The position numbers and the translations under genes are program-made. From the NCBI RefSeq assembly GCF_000005505.3, contig NC_016132.3, positions 16,606,501 to 16,670,500 on the forward strand: a stretch of DNA of 64,000 nucleotides, in the 5' to 3' direction. Below the pieces are notes generated by a model. It was not told where the DNA came from. It made no database searches and worked only from the letters and a program-made list of their open reading frames with translations. Positions 1 to 10,981 of this stretch are shown piece by piece. The DNA is from Brachypodium distachyon. Lineage: Eukaryota > Streptophyta > Magnoliopsida > Poales > Poaceae. Positions within the stretch are counted from its first letter, which is position 1, and every line of letters begins with the position of its first letter.

Positions 1-512
1 TCTCAAACTTCAGGTTGTGTACACATAATACAATCATTGGTTCAAGGGGAATGATTAGACATACTGCTTAAATATGAAACCATGCAAGTAATGAGAGTAA
101 ATAAAACTACTCCTGGTCACCTCAAACGACCAATGACTGAATATTCTCAGTATTGCCTTCAGCTTAAAGGTCTAGCATTCGACAAAAAATTACCACCCTA
201 AATTACAAATGTTCATCAAGATCATTATATAACTCAGATTTCGTAGGCGATGTCCTCGTTAATTGAATTTGCATCCATCCCAGTATCCCACAAAATCCTA
301 GTAAATCAAGCGTGAGACAACGACATTTCAGCAATCGCATTGTCAGTACAGCATCGAATGGTTTATTCCACAATACTATCAAAGCTAGTTCAGCTTCATT
401 TATATAGAAAGCAAAAATTCCTGAAAAATGTACCCTGCAACAAACTAAACTAAATAGAACACAGACAGAACGGATAAAAAGAAGAAGAAGCAAGCGAAGC
501 ATATGAGCTGAC
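1..512 (-). other. First intron (5' part) of the DUF212 gene
   Basis: This AT-rich stretch follows a clean donor (GAG|GTCAGC on the minus strand) after the DUF212 exon. No continuation of that protein is visible here, so exon 2 must lie beyond the left edge. Short open frames in it have no family resemblance. Confidence 0.5.
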
Positions 513-1181
513 CTCGGCCTGCATCCCGGCGTGGCGCCTGACGCCCGTGGCGTCGTACATGACGATGAGGCTGAAGCCGAGGCAGACGGGGAAGAGCGAG
601 TCCCCGACGCCGTGGCAGAGCGCGACGGAGGCGGTGAGCGCGGTGCAGAGCGCCGAGTGCGAGGAGGGCATGCCCCCTGAGCTGAAGAGCATCCGCGGCC
701 GCCACCGCCGCTCCACCACGGAGGCCAGCACGGCCTTGGCGGCCTGCGCCGCCGCGAACGCCACCACCCCGGACACGAACGTCGGGTTCGCCGCCAGCGC
801 CAGCAGGTACGGGCTCTCCCGCGCCTTGGTCACCGCCGCCGCCGTCGTGCTCATCAGCAGCGTCCCAATCCCAGCCCCTCCTCCGCCAATCCCGCCGCCT
901 GCGACCACCCCCGCCGTCGCCGCGAGGTCCGGGAGCTGCTCCCCGCCCGCGCGGCCTCCTCGAAGCGCCGCGCAGAGAAGCCGAGAGAGCTTCGAAGAGG
1001 GCGGACAAACTGGCGCCGGCATGGACGAGCACGATGGCGACGGCGCGGAGGCATCGGCGGAGGATAGGGTCCGTACGCGGCGGCGGCGCGGGGGGTCGAG
1101 AGGTTTGGGGACGGTGTGCTCCAGGAGGAGGGTTGGGAAGGCGCTAGAGAAGAAGCGGCTGGAGCTGAGCACTGCCTCCAT
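513..1181 (-). CDS. DUF212 (YuiD-like, acid phosphatase/vanadium haloperoxidase-related) membrane protein, first exon
   Basis: First exon of a plant DUF212 protein; 223 codons are present and the rest is off the window. The N-terminal ~120 residues are Arg/Pro/Ser-rich, as in a plastid-type transit region, with a Gly/Ala-rich hydrophobic run near residues 90-115. The family core follows: SPYLLALAANPTFVSG, a hydrophobic helix, ERRWRPRMLFSSGGMPSSHS and then a helix ending in MYDATGVRRHAG. The GGMPSSHS signature resembles the PAP2/haloperoxidase phosphate-binding motif. The activity of plant members is not established, so the name is by family only. Start chosen at the first ATG upstream of the GC-rich exon; the donor is at 512/511. 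The exon is much more GC-rich than its flanks, as is usual for grass 5' exons. Confidence 0.85.
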
Positions 1182-1561
1182 GGCTGCTGCTCCGCATCGC
1201 CGCGGAAGAACGGATGGAGACGGCAGGGAGAGCGCTGCGATTGGGTGGGGGCCTTGACACCGAGATGCCCTTGGACCAAACTACCCCTGGGTTCATCTCG
1301 TATTTGCAGTGGTAGCGAGGGGGCACTCTGGGGAATTCGACGGGGGGCAGAGAGGCTCCAAATTTACCGCGAAGATTCTGGGATGGTCAGGGCGCGTCGC
1401 CGTCCCGAGTCTCGGCGCCGGTGGCGACCAATCAGGAGCTGAGGCGTGGGCAGTGCGGCAAGAGCAGAGGGAATCGGGAACTTGTAGGAGTGGCCGAGTG
1501 GGTCTCATGTGCAGTGGGCGTGAGTGCTTGTGGCCTGGGATATTTGAAAAAAAAAATACTA

Positions 1562-1768
1562 CTCCCTCTATTTCACAATACAATGGGTATGGATTTGTGC
1601 ACTTGGACCAAGACAGCTCTCGTTTCTAGTGCCTGACCACTCATATTTAATTAATAATAAATGGATGCGAATAGTTATTGGCCGGATGCGGATACCAAGA
1701 GAAAAATGAGGTGTATTTTGGAACAAATGAGAAAAATCAATACACGTTATATTGTGAAATGGAGGGAG
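1562..1768. mobile_element. Stowaway-type MITE, 207 bp
   Basis: Terminal inverted repeats of about 19 bp (CTCCCTCTATTTCACAATA at the left, its complement at the right) are flanked by TA on both sides (1560-1561, 1769-1770). This is the signature of Tc1/mariner-type Stowaway elements. It is non-coding. Confidence 0.85.
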
Positions 1769-1787
1769 TAGGGCTCACTCCGACATA

Positions 1788-2031
1788 CTTCCTCAATTTC
1801 ACAAAGGTTGGCGTATTTTGGTTTGTTAAGACAAGGCTTTGACCAAGAATTACTCTATTAATATGTAAATTTTATGATACGAAATCATGATTATTAACAA
1901 GAACTTTTAAAAACGAATCTATTATTGATATGAATTTCATGTATGGAAAAACTCATATTAATAGAGTTATCATTGCTCAAAGCCTTGTCTTAACGAGACA
2001 AAATACGCCAACCTTTGTGAAATTGAGGGAG
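1788..2031. mobile_element. Stowaway-type MITE, 244 bp (long-TIR family, copy 1)
   Basis: Long terminal inverted repeats (left TTTCACAAAGGTTGGCGTAT, right its complement) extend inward through an AAGRCAAGRCTTTGA-type stretch. TA dinucleotides flank both ends. A second member of the same family lies at 43894-44134. Non-coding. Confidence 0.85.
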
Positions 2032-3322
2032 TATAATACTCTCTTCGTCCGCAAAACACTGCACGTTTAGCTCCACCGTTTTTTCGCAAAAGACGGTATG
2101 TCTCTGTTTTGGCGATGCAATTTTTCATTTAGCCACCCGCTTGGCCTATCCGTCTATGCATCGATTTTAGCTGAGCCCAACTACCCAATCCCCTCTAGTC
2201 TCCTCCGATGACCAGCCCCAACCTCAAATCCCCGTCTTCTCCCCCCACGTTCCTCCCTTTCTGACCTAATCGTTGATTCTCGTCGCCCCACCCTCCAATC
2301 GAACTCCTAGAGTAATGGTGGCCGATCCTTATAAGCTGTCGGGGAGCCCCTTGTGCATCCCACAGAGTCAGCCATGGCAGACGGAGGGGCGGGCGGAGGA
2401 GTCGGCCAGCTAGCCAGGGCCGCCGCGACGGTCGGCAACGCAGCACACAGAGTAAGTGTTATGGATTTAGTACAAAGTTAGTATAAAATTGTGCTACATC
2501 TGGGACACTCATTATGGATCGAAAGGAGTATTCGGAAAAAAAAAGAATGAACGGTCACATGATAATCTTGGGCGGCAAACGTTGTCTTCTTGTATGCGAG
2601 ATTTAAGCAAGAGGAGAAAGGGCCTCCACCGTAATAGCGACTTGGGAGACGCTAGGCGGCCGTAGGCGTAGACTACAACGATGACTATCAACGCTAGGCG
2701 ACGGGTTGTGAATCGTTGGGGTGTCTTTGTCGAGATAGCCCTAGTACGCCGACGCCTGGTGATCCTCCTGATCCGCGGTATGGTATCATTGTTCGAGATA
2801 TTAACAAACTTGATCGGTTATGACATTTGTAAGTTAAAATACAACATTGCTAGCCAATTCAAGATTCAGAGTTTATAAATCATTCAGTTAGTGATAAATT
2901 TGCCCTTTTATAACGGATAGATGGAGCTGTCAATGTGAAATATGCCTTTTAATAAGAGTCCAAATATACCGACAGCTGTCACCGAAAAATCTATCTCTTC
3001 ATGCGTCTTTACTAACGTGGTGCCGATCAACGTATCAAACCAGACATGTATTGCGCAAGAGCTTAGATCGTATGAATCGCTTATGAGAAAATTGGTATCT
3101 GCTCCCTAGATTTTTTTACCTTTTAGATGAAATTAGAAAAAAAAACTCATTATTAAAATAAAATTAGATCCATTTTACGTACATACTCCATACCTTTTTT
3201 CCGATGCAGAGTAGTCTCTGCTCCGAGGCCCGAAAGGTCTAAACCCAGTACCAAACCCTCGTCTCCTTCTTCCTTCCCGGCGCCGCACCGGAGAGCCGAC
3301 AGAAGAGGGGATCGACCGTCCG
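2032..3322. other. Intergenic: MITE remnant and probable PPR promoter
   Basis: Around 2470-2520 is the right half of a Stowaway-like element (ends CATTATGGATCGAAAGGAG then TA) without a matching left end. A short GC-rich stretch near 2370-2450 has an ATG-led frame, but nothing recognisable. From about 2880 the sequence is AT-rich; the GC-rich leader of the PPR gene begins near 3200. Confidence 0.4.
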
Positions 3323-5374
3323 ATGTCGCTCTCCAAGCCGCTCTCCGCGCGCCGCCTCGTTCCGGCCCTCTTCCCGCTCGCCCACGCCGACCCCGCCTCC
3401 GCCGCGGCCTCCCGCCGGTCCCGCCGCCGCGGCGCCTTCGTCGCGACTCCCCCCTTGCCGCCGCCCTCCCCGAGCTCCGTGCGCCTCGCGGAGCCGCTCC
3501 CTTCGCTCGAGCCCTCCCGCCTCGCGCTCCACAACCGCATCCTCGCGCTCCTCTCCTCCCCCGCCGGCAATCCCGACCTCGCCGAGGCCGCGCTCCTCAC
3601 CCGCCACGCGCTCCACTCCAACTGCCGCCCCTCATCCTTCACCTGCGTCGCCGTCCTCGCCGCGCTCCTCCGCGCGCGCCGCCTCGAGGACTTCTTCGCG
3701 CTCCACCGGTTCGCGCTCCAGGCCGCCGTCCCACCCACCGCCGCCACCCACGCGCTCTACCTCTCCGCACTCGCCGCGCGACGCCTCCCCGACGCCGCGC
3801 TCCTCCACCTCCGCCACATCGCCCGCCCTGGATCCCCCGTGCCCCCCTCCCCAACGGCTTACCGCGTCGTCGTCAGGTGCCTCGTTGCGGACCATGGCCG
3901 CCTCGCGGACGCCGTCGAGCTCAAGGATGAGATGCTCGCTTCCGGGTTCGTCGGGCCCGATCCCCAGGTCTACAACCTTCTCATGGCTGGGTTTGTGCAA
4001 GCCGGTGATGGGGCCAAAGCCGTGGAGCTGTACCAAGAATTGGAGCACAAGGTTGGGGATGAGATGATTCTCGATGGCATCGTGTATGGGAGCCTCATGA
4101 AGGCCTACTTCCTTATGGGAATGGAGGAGAAGGCGATGGAGTGCTACAAAGAGGTAATCGGTGCGGAGTCGGAGGTGAGGTTTGGGACAGAGAGCTATAA
4201 TGAGGTAGTGGATGCGCTTGGGCAGAATGGAAGGTTGGAAGATGCACTTGAGCTGTTCGACAGAATGCTTGGGGAGCATAATCCTCCGCTGAGGATTGTG
4301 GTTAACGTGAGAAGCTTCAGTGTGATGGTGGATGCCTATAGCGCCGCTGGGAGGTTTGAGGATGCGATTGCGGTGTTCAGGAGGATGGGAGAGTGGAAGG
4401 TGGTACCCGATGTAGCAGCATATAATAATTTGATTCGGCATCTCGGGCTTAATCGGTTGGTAGATGAGGCAGAGGTGCTCCACAAGGAGATGGGCGAACA
4501 TAGTCTTGTTGCAGATGAGGAAACATACGTGCTGCTCATGGAAGCATGCTTTAGGGCTGATCGCACCAATGTTGGTATCAGTTACTTCGACAAAATGGTC
4601 GAGTTGGAGTTGAAGCCTGATGCATCTGCATATCATGAACTTGTCGATGGCTTGGTCGGTTTAAATATGCTTGACAAGGCTCAGGAGTACTTTGATCAAA
4701 TGAGGGAGAATGGAATTGACCCAACCATTTCAACCTATGAGACACTGCTAAAGGCATATGTTGGCATGATGCAGTTGGATGATGCAGCAAAGGTAGCAAA
4801 GTGTATTCTTTTAGATGAGAAGGTGATTTTCAGAGATGAGATGAGGGAGCTTTTGGAATCTGCATTGCGTAGAGAGGGCAGGGATGATGACATTGCAAAG
4901 CTGTATGAGGACGTGGAGAGGGAGAAAGCCGAAGCAGCAGCGCAGGCAGCAGAAGAGAAGGCGAGGGCGGAAGCTCTTGCCAGGGAAGAGAGGGATGCGA
5001 GGAGGGCAGAGATTGCTGCTAAGGATGAGGCTGCAGCTAAAGCTAGTGCTGCTGCCATTGAAGCTATCCTTGGCCATAGAAGGAAAACTGAGGGTCAGAC
5101 GGAAGGAGCTGCATCTCTTCCAAACACCCTGGACAGTGGGCTTCTCAGTAAGCTAGGCATCAGGTCAGTTGGAGAAACCACACCTCAAGGCACTCCGCCG
5201 AGTACCGAAACAAAAATAGGAGATGTGCAGGAACAGTCTGGAGAAGTTGCGCCTCAAGGCACTCTGCTGAGTACCGAAACAAAAGGAGATAGGCAGGAAC
5301 AAGCTGGGGAAGTCACGCCTCAAGGCACTCCGCTAAGTACCAAAATGAAAGGAGATGAACAGCAACAATTTTGA
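3323..5374 (+). CDS. P-class pentatricopeptide repeat protein, probably mitochondrial (NUWA/EMB1796-like)
   Basis: Intronless gene for a 683-residue protein. Residues 1-75 are rich in Arg, Ala, Ser and Pro and lack acidic residues early on, as in an organelle-targeting presequence. From about residue 140 to 545 there are roughly nine degenerate 35-residue PPR helices, for example TAYRVVVRCLVADHGRLADA, PQVYNLLMAGFVQAGDGAKA, ESYNEVVDALGQNGRLEDAL and STYETLLKAYVGMMQLDDAA. PPR proteins bind organellar RNA and act in editing, splicing or stability. After the repeats comes a charged Ala/Glu/Arg helix (residues ~540-600, likely coiled coil). The tail, from ~617 to the end, is an imperfect threefold repeat of PQGT..STETKGD..EQ. 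The PPR-plus-coiled-coil layout resembles Arabidopsis NUWA (EMB1796), but that match is from memory. No E, DYW or SMR domain. Codon use is very GC-rich in the first 250 codons and near neutral after. An antisense frame over the 5' end is a shadow. Confidence 0.9.
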   Translation: MSLSKPLSARRLVPALFPLAHADPASAAASRRSRRRGAFVATPPLPPPSPSSVRLAEPLPSLEPSRLALHNRILALLSSPAGNPDLAEAALLTRHALHSNCRPSSFTCVAVLAALLRARRLEDFFALHRFALQAAVPPTAATHALYLSALAARRLPDAALLHLRHIARPGSPVPPSPTAYRVVVRCLVADHGRLADAVELKDEMLASGFVGPDPQVYNLLMAGFVQAGDGAKAVELYQELEHKVGDEMILDGIVYGSLMKAYFLMGMEEKAMECYKEVIGAESEVRFGTESYNEVVDALGQNGRLEDALELFDRMLGEHNPPLRIVVNVRSFSVMVDAYSAAGRFEDAIAVFRRMGEWKVVPDVAAYNNLIRHLGLNRLVDEAEVLHKEMGEHSLVADEETYVLLMEACFRADRTNVGISYFDKMVELELKPDASAYHELVDGLVGLNMLDKAQEYFDQMRENGIDPTISTYETLLKAYVGMMQLDDAAKVAKCILLDEKVIFRDEMRELLESALRREGRDDDIAKLYEDVEREKAEAAAQAAEEKARAEALAREERDARRAEIAAKDEAAAKASAAAIEAILGHRRKTEGQTEGAASLPNTLDSGLLSKLGIRSVGETTPQGTPPSTETKIGDVQEQSGEVAPQGTLLSTETKGDRQEQAGEVTPQGTPLSTKMKGDEQQQF

Positions 5375-5775
5375 TGACCACTAGCCATCAGTTCCCACTT
5401 TTGTTTTGAGCACTAAATCATAGGCTGTAGCATGTAGCCCCATATCGGTTCCAAGAGCATTAATAGTTCAACTTTGGTGAAATTACTGTCTCAAGTTGGG
5501 ACTCTGTAACTTCATTGATGCTTATAATAGATTGATAACCATGGAATTTTGATTGATAATCATAGGAAGTATGTTTTGCCTTTGTTAAGTACTCTGTATA
5601 ATGAAATTTATGTTCATTAGTCTTTGTATTTGCTGGCCGTTCAAAGTGCTTTGCAGAGTCTAGTCTTAAACTGGAACGCAAACTACAAGAGTGCAGAATA
5701 TGATACCAAGCCATAGTGCCATACCATCTGGCATCTCAGTTCTCCAAAAGTGACAAGAATAAATCATACCGTACT
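5375..5775. other. Convergent 3' region between PPR and ClpX genes
   Basis: About 400 bp of AT-rich sequence between the PPR stop (TGA at the end of the CDS) and the stop of the converging ClpX gene. It should hold both 3' UTRs. No repeat or RNA gene is seen. Confidence 0.4.
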
Positions 5776-8700
5776 TCATTGTGTAAAAATGTTTGCCTTA
5801 CACAGTATCAATACAATCCATGCATATATAGCGGTGAAGCAATGAAAAGTATGATAAATCCATAGCTTAGCTGATGACAAAGCTACTAGAAGGCAGAGAC
5901 GGCAAATGACCCTGCGTTTGGGGTTCCCCTGAATTAGCCCAGGCACTCTCATATCATTCTTGTAAAGATACAGTTCCAGGGCTCCATCATCACGGAAAAT
6001 TTTGGCTCCACATCCTTGACGGGACAGTGGCCCTACAGATTCTTCGTCAACAACAACAGCAATCACCTTCTGTTTTCCCTCTCCTGCATCAGGTATCTGC
6101 AATTGGAAGGATCAAGCTGATGTCAGTCTCAGTTTATCCACTGCTATGCCAAAAAAAATGAAGTATGAACCACCTCAAACATCGCTTCCGTCAAAATGCT
6201 CTCCATTATAGATCGTAGGCCTCTCGCCCCTGTTTCTCTCGCAGCTGCTTTCCTTGCTATTAGCCGCAGAGCATTTTCAGTCAGGTGCAGCTTGACCTTG
6301 TGGGGGAAAAGGAAAAAAACGAATTTCTTGTTTAGAAAACATCAAAGAAGGAATTATTTAGTCAAAACTTCTAATACAAACAAATCATAGGCTAACATTG
6401 TTCATTTTGAACCATTTCTTGTATTGCTTTCCTATTGCGTTTTTGGGTTCCCTGAGAACCTGAAAAGGTAAGTTACAAGGTTTGTCAAGTTGTTGGCAAA
6501 TTGGGAAGAACAAACTGCGATGCAGAATCAATCAAGTGGTAGACTAGACTGGACCACAAAGAAACCTTCTGAAGTAATGATTAGAATAGGGATGATCATA
6601 AATAAGATAGCCAAAGAGGAAAGAAACTTCTGAAAGCAAGTTTGCTACCTGAATCAATTGATCTTCAGTGAGATGCGCTAAGCCAACTGTTATTGGCAAT
6701 CTCCCAATAAATTCTGGTGTCAAGCCATAGGCAATCAGATCATCATTCTCGATCTAAGTAAGAAGTTAGTGAAAAATTATCTCTAGTATCATTCTGGGAT
6801 AAACAAACAGTAAGCTGTTGCAAAACTTGCAACTATGCTTACAACTTCAAGCAAACTTGATTCCTCAAGAGCATTTGTCGAAGCATAATCTTGTAATTCA
6901 CGACATTTTGGTGTTCCAAACCCAAAAGGACAGCGATGATGTCTTGCAAAGTAAACAAATACTTTCAGATATACCATGAAAGTACAGATAAAATAAGGAT
7001 AGTTCAAATTTTGAAGATTTGTATTATTTTCAACCATATAACCTTTCTGAGATAATCTTCCCCAAATCAGAGAAGGCACCTCCACAAATAAAGAGTATAT
7101 TTTTCGTATCAACCTGCAAAACAATTAATATGCATCTTACAGTAGAGGGCTGGCATATATACACAACTAATCATTGAATCTCATATCTTATCTTGCTGCA
7201 CTATAATGCAAGGTGCCACTAATGCAAACGCAATTATAGATTGCTGCTAAACTTCTGAAATACAACTACTGAGCAAAAAAATTGTGGCGAGCTACTGAGA
7301 AAGGTTGTGGACACTGCATAACAGAATTGAGCAACCAATCAAAAGTTCTAAAAAACAATTGCCTCGACATATCCATGGGATACGCTATGCTGATTCCTTT
7401 TTCTTGGTACATTGATCACCTACCAATGTAAATATGAAACTGTTATTGTTCAGAAACAAAAAAAACAATATGGTGCATGAGTTTGGAGTTCAGGAAGCAA
7501 AAATAATAATATAAAAATCAGTGTTTATTCACCCTTACACATTGCAAGACACAGTGCTAAAGTTTAGTTTTGTAGTTGATCAAATATTGCACTCTTCTAA
7601 AGAGCATGGACAAATAGAAAGTAGTATATCTCACTTACCGTTCCTTCAAACATCTTTAACAGTGCTTGCTGAACACCCTCTCCAGAAATATCCCTCCAGT
7701 CCTCCTGGCAACCAACCTAAATGCGCCAATGGATCCTATTAGTGCAAGTGGAATGATCTCCACTACATGACACTACTGTTAATAATGATCAGACCAGTTG
7801 TTCAACAACCTTCTTTGTAAGCTTATCAACTTCATCAATGTAGATGATACCACGCTCTGCAGCTTCGACATTACAGTCAGCAGCCTAAGAGGCAGAACAA
7901 ATCAGAAATTCTGTACTGAAACTGATAGTTATCGGTCTGAGTATGCTACATGATGGACCAAAAATGGTGGCAAAACTGCCGGTAAAAGTCGACCTAAGGA
8001 GGCAATGAGCCTGCCGGTAAGAGTTCCCTTGGCATGCTAGATAATCCAATGAATCATCAAGGACTCAAAGAAAAGTTCCCTTGATGATAGCATAAACTAG
8101 TAACACTACATAGCTAAACACAGTCCACAAACAGTCAAAAACAGAATCATAGGCCGATATTTACCGCTAGAAGTTTGTAGAGGATTGATTCCACATCTTC
8201 TCCTGAATACCCAGCCTGAAAGGGCAGTCTATTTGCATCATCAGAAAGAAGAAAGAAGCACTGTACAGTCAGCTTTCTGATCTTTTGCCAAGATATGTGT
8301 GAACGACCAACGGGTCAGCCAAGATTACCTGTGTAATTGCTGTTGCATCAGCAATCACGAACGGTACATTCGCAAAGCGAGCTAATGTTTTTGCTAAAAG
8401 CGTTTTACCTGTCCAGAGAGAGAACAAAAATCCCAATTACATTAGCAAGCAAACAACATTTCAGTAGCCAAGAAGTAAAGCACCTTCGCTTCCAGAGCAC
8501 CTGATCCAGTTGGCCCAATCAGAAGGATGTTGCTCTTTTCGAGTTCAATATCATCATCACCACTCGTACTAACATTACAGTCTGCGGCTGAGGTTACGGC
8601 AGAACTAGGTTGATCACCACAGGCAATGAAACGAAAATCCAAGTTAGAAATTACGACGCGCAATTCGAACCACAAAATTCCGTCACCAGAACTGCAGAGT

Positions 8701-9158
8701 CTAACCACTTATTCGAAGAGGGCTCGTTGTATATCCTCTTGTAGTGATTGTGCACAGCAACGCAAAGCACCTGCACACAAAAAAATAATCTTCCCTACTA
8801 AATCTACTAAATCCATGGCATATGCCATAGCGAAAATTCTGCAGAGAACCAACATGATCCTGCTAATTCTGCACAAAACCAGCAAAGTCCTGCTAATTCC
8901 CAGCTTGGTACGCGAACGTACATGAAGCATAGCCAGTAGCATCAGCAACAGCTAGAGCGGCGAGAGGAGGTGATTGGGTTATTAACCAACCTTTTTCGCC
9001 TTGTCTTGGCCGACGACGAACTGGTCGAGCCCCCTGCGGATCTCCTTGGGCGTCGGGAACCGCGGCGGCGGCGGGGACGGCGCCGCGGAGTAGTAGGAGG
9101 AAGGCGGCCGCAGAGTCGCCGCGCGGGCGGAGAGAAGGCGGCGAGCGGCCGCGTACAT
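5776..9158 (-). CDS. CLPX: ClpX-type AAA+ unfoldase, mitochondrial
   Basis: Fourteen exons, all in phase, give 485 residues: 8991-9158, 8709-8770, 8501-8604, 8329-8408, 8165-8215, 7810-7884, 7639-7716, 7363-7419, 7043-7113, 6843-6942, 6649-6753, 6397-6459, 6174-6296, 5776-6096. The product is the ATPase ring that unfolds substrates for ClpP. Visible: a short Arg/Ser/Ala presequence, [20 protein letters not shown], Walker A GPTGSGKT (~107-114, split by an intron), Walker B IIYIDE (~168-173), arginine finger in EFIGRLP (~R300), and sensor 2 TGARGLRS (~R363). The N-terminal C4 zinc domain of bacterial ClpX is absent. The ClpP-docking loop reads PFGFG (~254-258) where bacterial ClpX has IGF. The last exon continues ~60 residues past family homology. 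Exon 8 uses a GC donor. A paralogue of the classical mitochondrial ClpX is likely. Confidence 0.88.
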
Positions 9159-10630
9159 GAGTAGGACCCACGGTCGCCGGCCGGGCGGCGATCTATCTCC
9201 CGTTTCGCCGCGGCGTCACCCACCGCCGACGGGGGAAAGGGCGCGGTGGTTTGTGTGTTAGACAATGATCGTCTCCTGCGTGCGGGTGCAGCCGTGCAGG
9301 AGCGCTTGACTAGGCCGTCATCCAAACGGTTTATTGTTCGTTATAAAAACCCGAATCAAATTCTGAACAAGAAGCAAACGTCCTGTAGGAAAATAAAATT
9401 GAGAACACAAAACTAAACTAAACATCAACTATTTTGTGTCTTGACTTCCTGATTTTGCCTGTCTAGCAAACACATATTATTGAAATAATGGATATATATC
9501 TCGTCCATGACTGACAACTCTATGTTAGGGGACATGTGATATATGGATCTGAAATAAGATTAACTTTCCTGTGGAGTAGATCTGACTCCATGAAACTGAC
9601 TCCATGGAACTTCGCGTTCCTGTGATCCTTCGGCAAGACACTGTAAACGAAGGAATAGAAGGCGCCATTAGCTTTTGCTGTTGGTCGAGAGTAAGAAAAC
9701 TGGTCTCTACATTATGCAGAAGTAAGCATCAGTTTGGCCCCAAGATTTGCTCTGTGGTGGCTAGATGTCATCGCTCATCATGGGATCAGAAACCCATAAT
9801 CGATCTAGAGGTTGCCTCTGCAACTGCAACTCTGCGGACGTTTTGCCTGCAACTGCTTACTCCTCGTATATAGATAGCAAAATGGGCGGAGGAAGGAGAT
9901 CGATAGATAACCGGTGCGCAGCGTTGTGTAATCTCGCCAACATGGTCCATTTTGGACAAATCCTGGAGGATGCGGAATCCTAATCTCACTCGCCCAACAG
10001 TTTGTTTTAGACCTGGAATGACACGGGCAGTCTTCTCCGATGGTAATGTGGACTCCTTTCAGCCTGATTTAGTGTGTGTCTAGGAATACAGGTCCTGCAC
10101 GAATCTTATTTTGCTGGTTACATATTACATGAAGCACTTATGAAGCACTTTGCCTTTCACTGGTCCATAAATCACATCCTGCTTAATTAACTGTGTTGAT
10201 CTATTTGCGAATGTCTTTTCGTTGTTTCCACAGATGATATAGGGTTCTCCGGGCACCACAATAGTTTAGCCGGCATGCCGTGAAGAAGCCGGAGTCGTGG
10301 TGTCATTGGAAACGGCATGGCGTGACAGGGACTCACGAAAGGGGGTTTCGATGGGCGGTGTTCTCCGGCTGCTGTGGTGGTTTCTTTGTCGGTGCAAGGC
10401 ATACAAATTTTCTCTTAGATCAGAGCTGCCTTCTCTTGATATGGTTGTGTGAGGTCGATATGTCAGTCAAGTCTATTGATGGCAGGTCACCTTGTGGTGG
10501 GTTTTGAATTACTCTGTATGAGGAAAAAGAACGGACACAAAAACAAGAGTTTTATGAGGAATTTTTTGGTTGGCAAAACGACGACCTAGTTTTACTGATT
10601 CACCAAAAAAGTACAAATAGATAGAAACAA
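9159..10630. other. Intergenic region upstream of ClpX
   Basis: The first ~150 bp is the GC-rich ClpX promoter/leader. The remainder is unique-looking sequence with short meaningless frames in both strands. No gene, repeat or RNA is supported. Confidence 0.35.
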
Positions 10631-10751
10631 TTGAAATAAAAGTCAACGCGAGAAATTGAACACTATAACTAATGCAGGCACAACATTTGCTCTACGAATT
10701 GAGCTACATATCATTTTTCATACAATTCTAAAGCAAAATACAATTTAATAT

Positions 10752-10981
10752 GGGTGTCACATTTTTCTGGATTATTCCAGAATTTAACCGGCACTATTCT
10801 TTCGGTGGCAGGTGACGTACCCGTCAACAGCAAGACGCCAGCGGTAACTTCGTCAATCTCTCAAAATCTGCCGGCTCAGTCTTCGGATGTGCTCATAGAG
10901 GTAGGGTGTGCGTGTGTGCGTTCATAGGGGTGAGTGTACGCGCGTGTTGTGAGCGTCTGCGGTTGTACTATGTTTCTAAAA
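10752..10981 (+). mobile_element. 5'-truncated non-LTR retroelement (LINE/SINE 3' end)
   Basis: A ~230-bp insert ends in a GTGAGTGT.CGCGCGTG..GTGAGCGTCTGC region and an A-run, a 3' end typical of grass non-LTR elements. It is flanked by a perfect 17-bp target duplication AAAATACAATTTAATAT (10735-10751 and 10982-10998). It sits in a spacer of the tRNA-like array. Confidence 0.75.

Noticed and set aside
3175..3854. Antisense frames over the PPR and other GC-rich exons
   Set aside because: They mirror the high third-position GC of the real gene and contain no recognisable domain; same for frames opposite SERAT, DUF212 and exon 1 of hexokinase.
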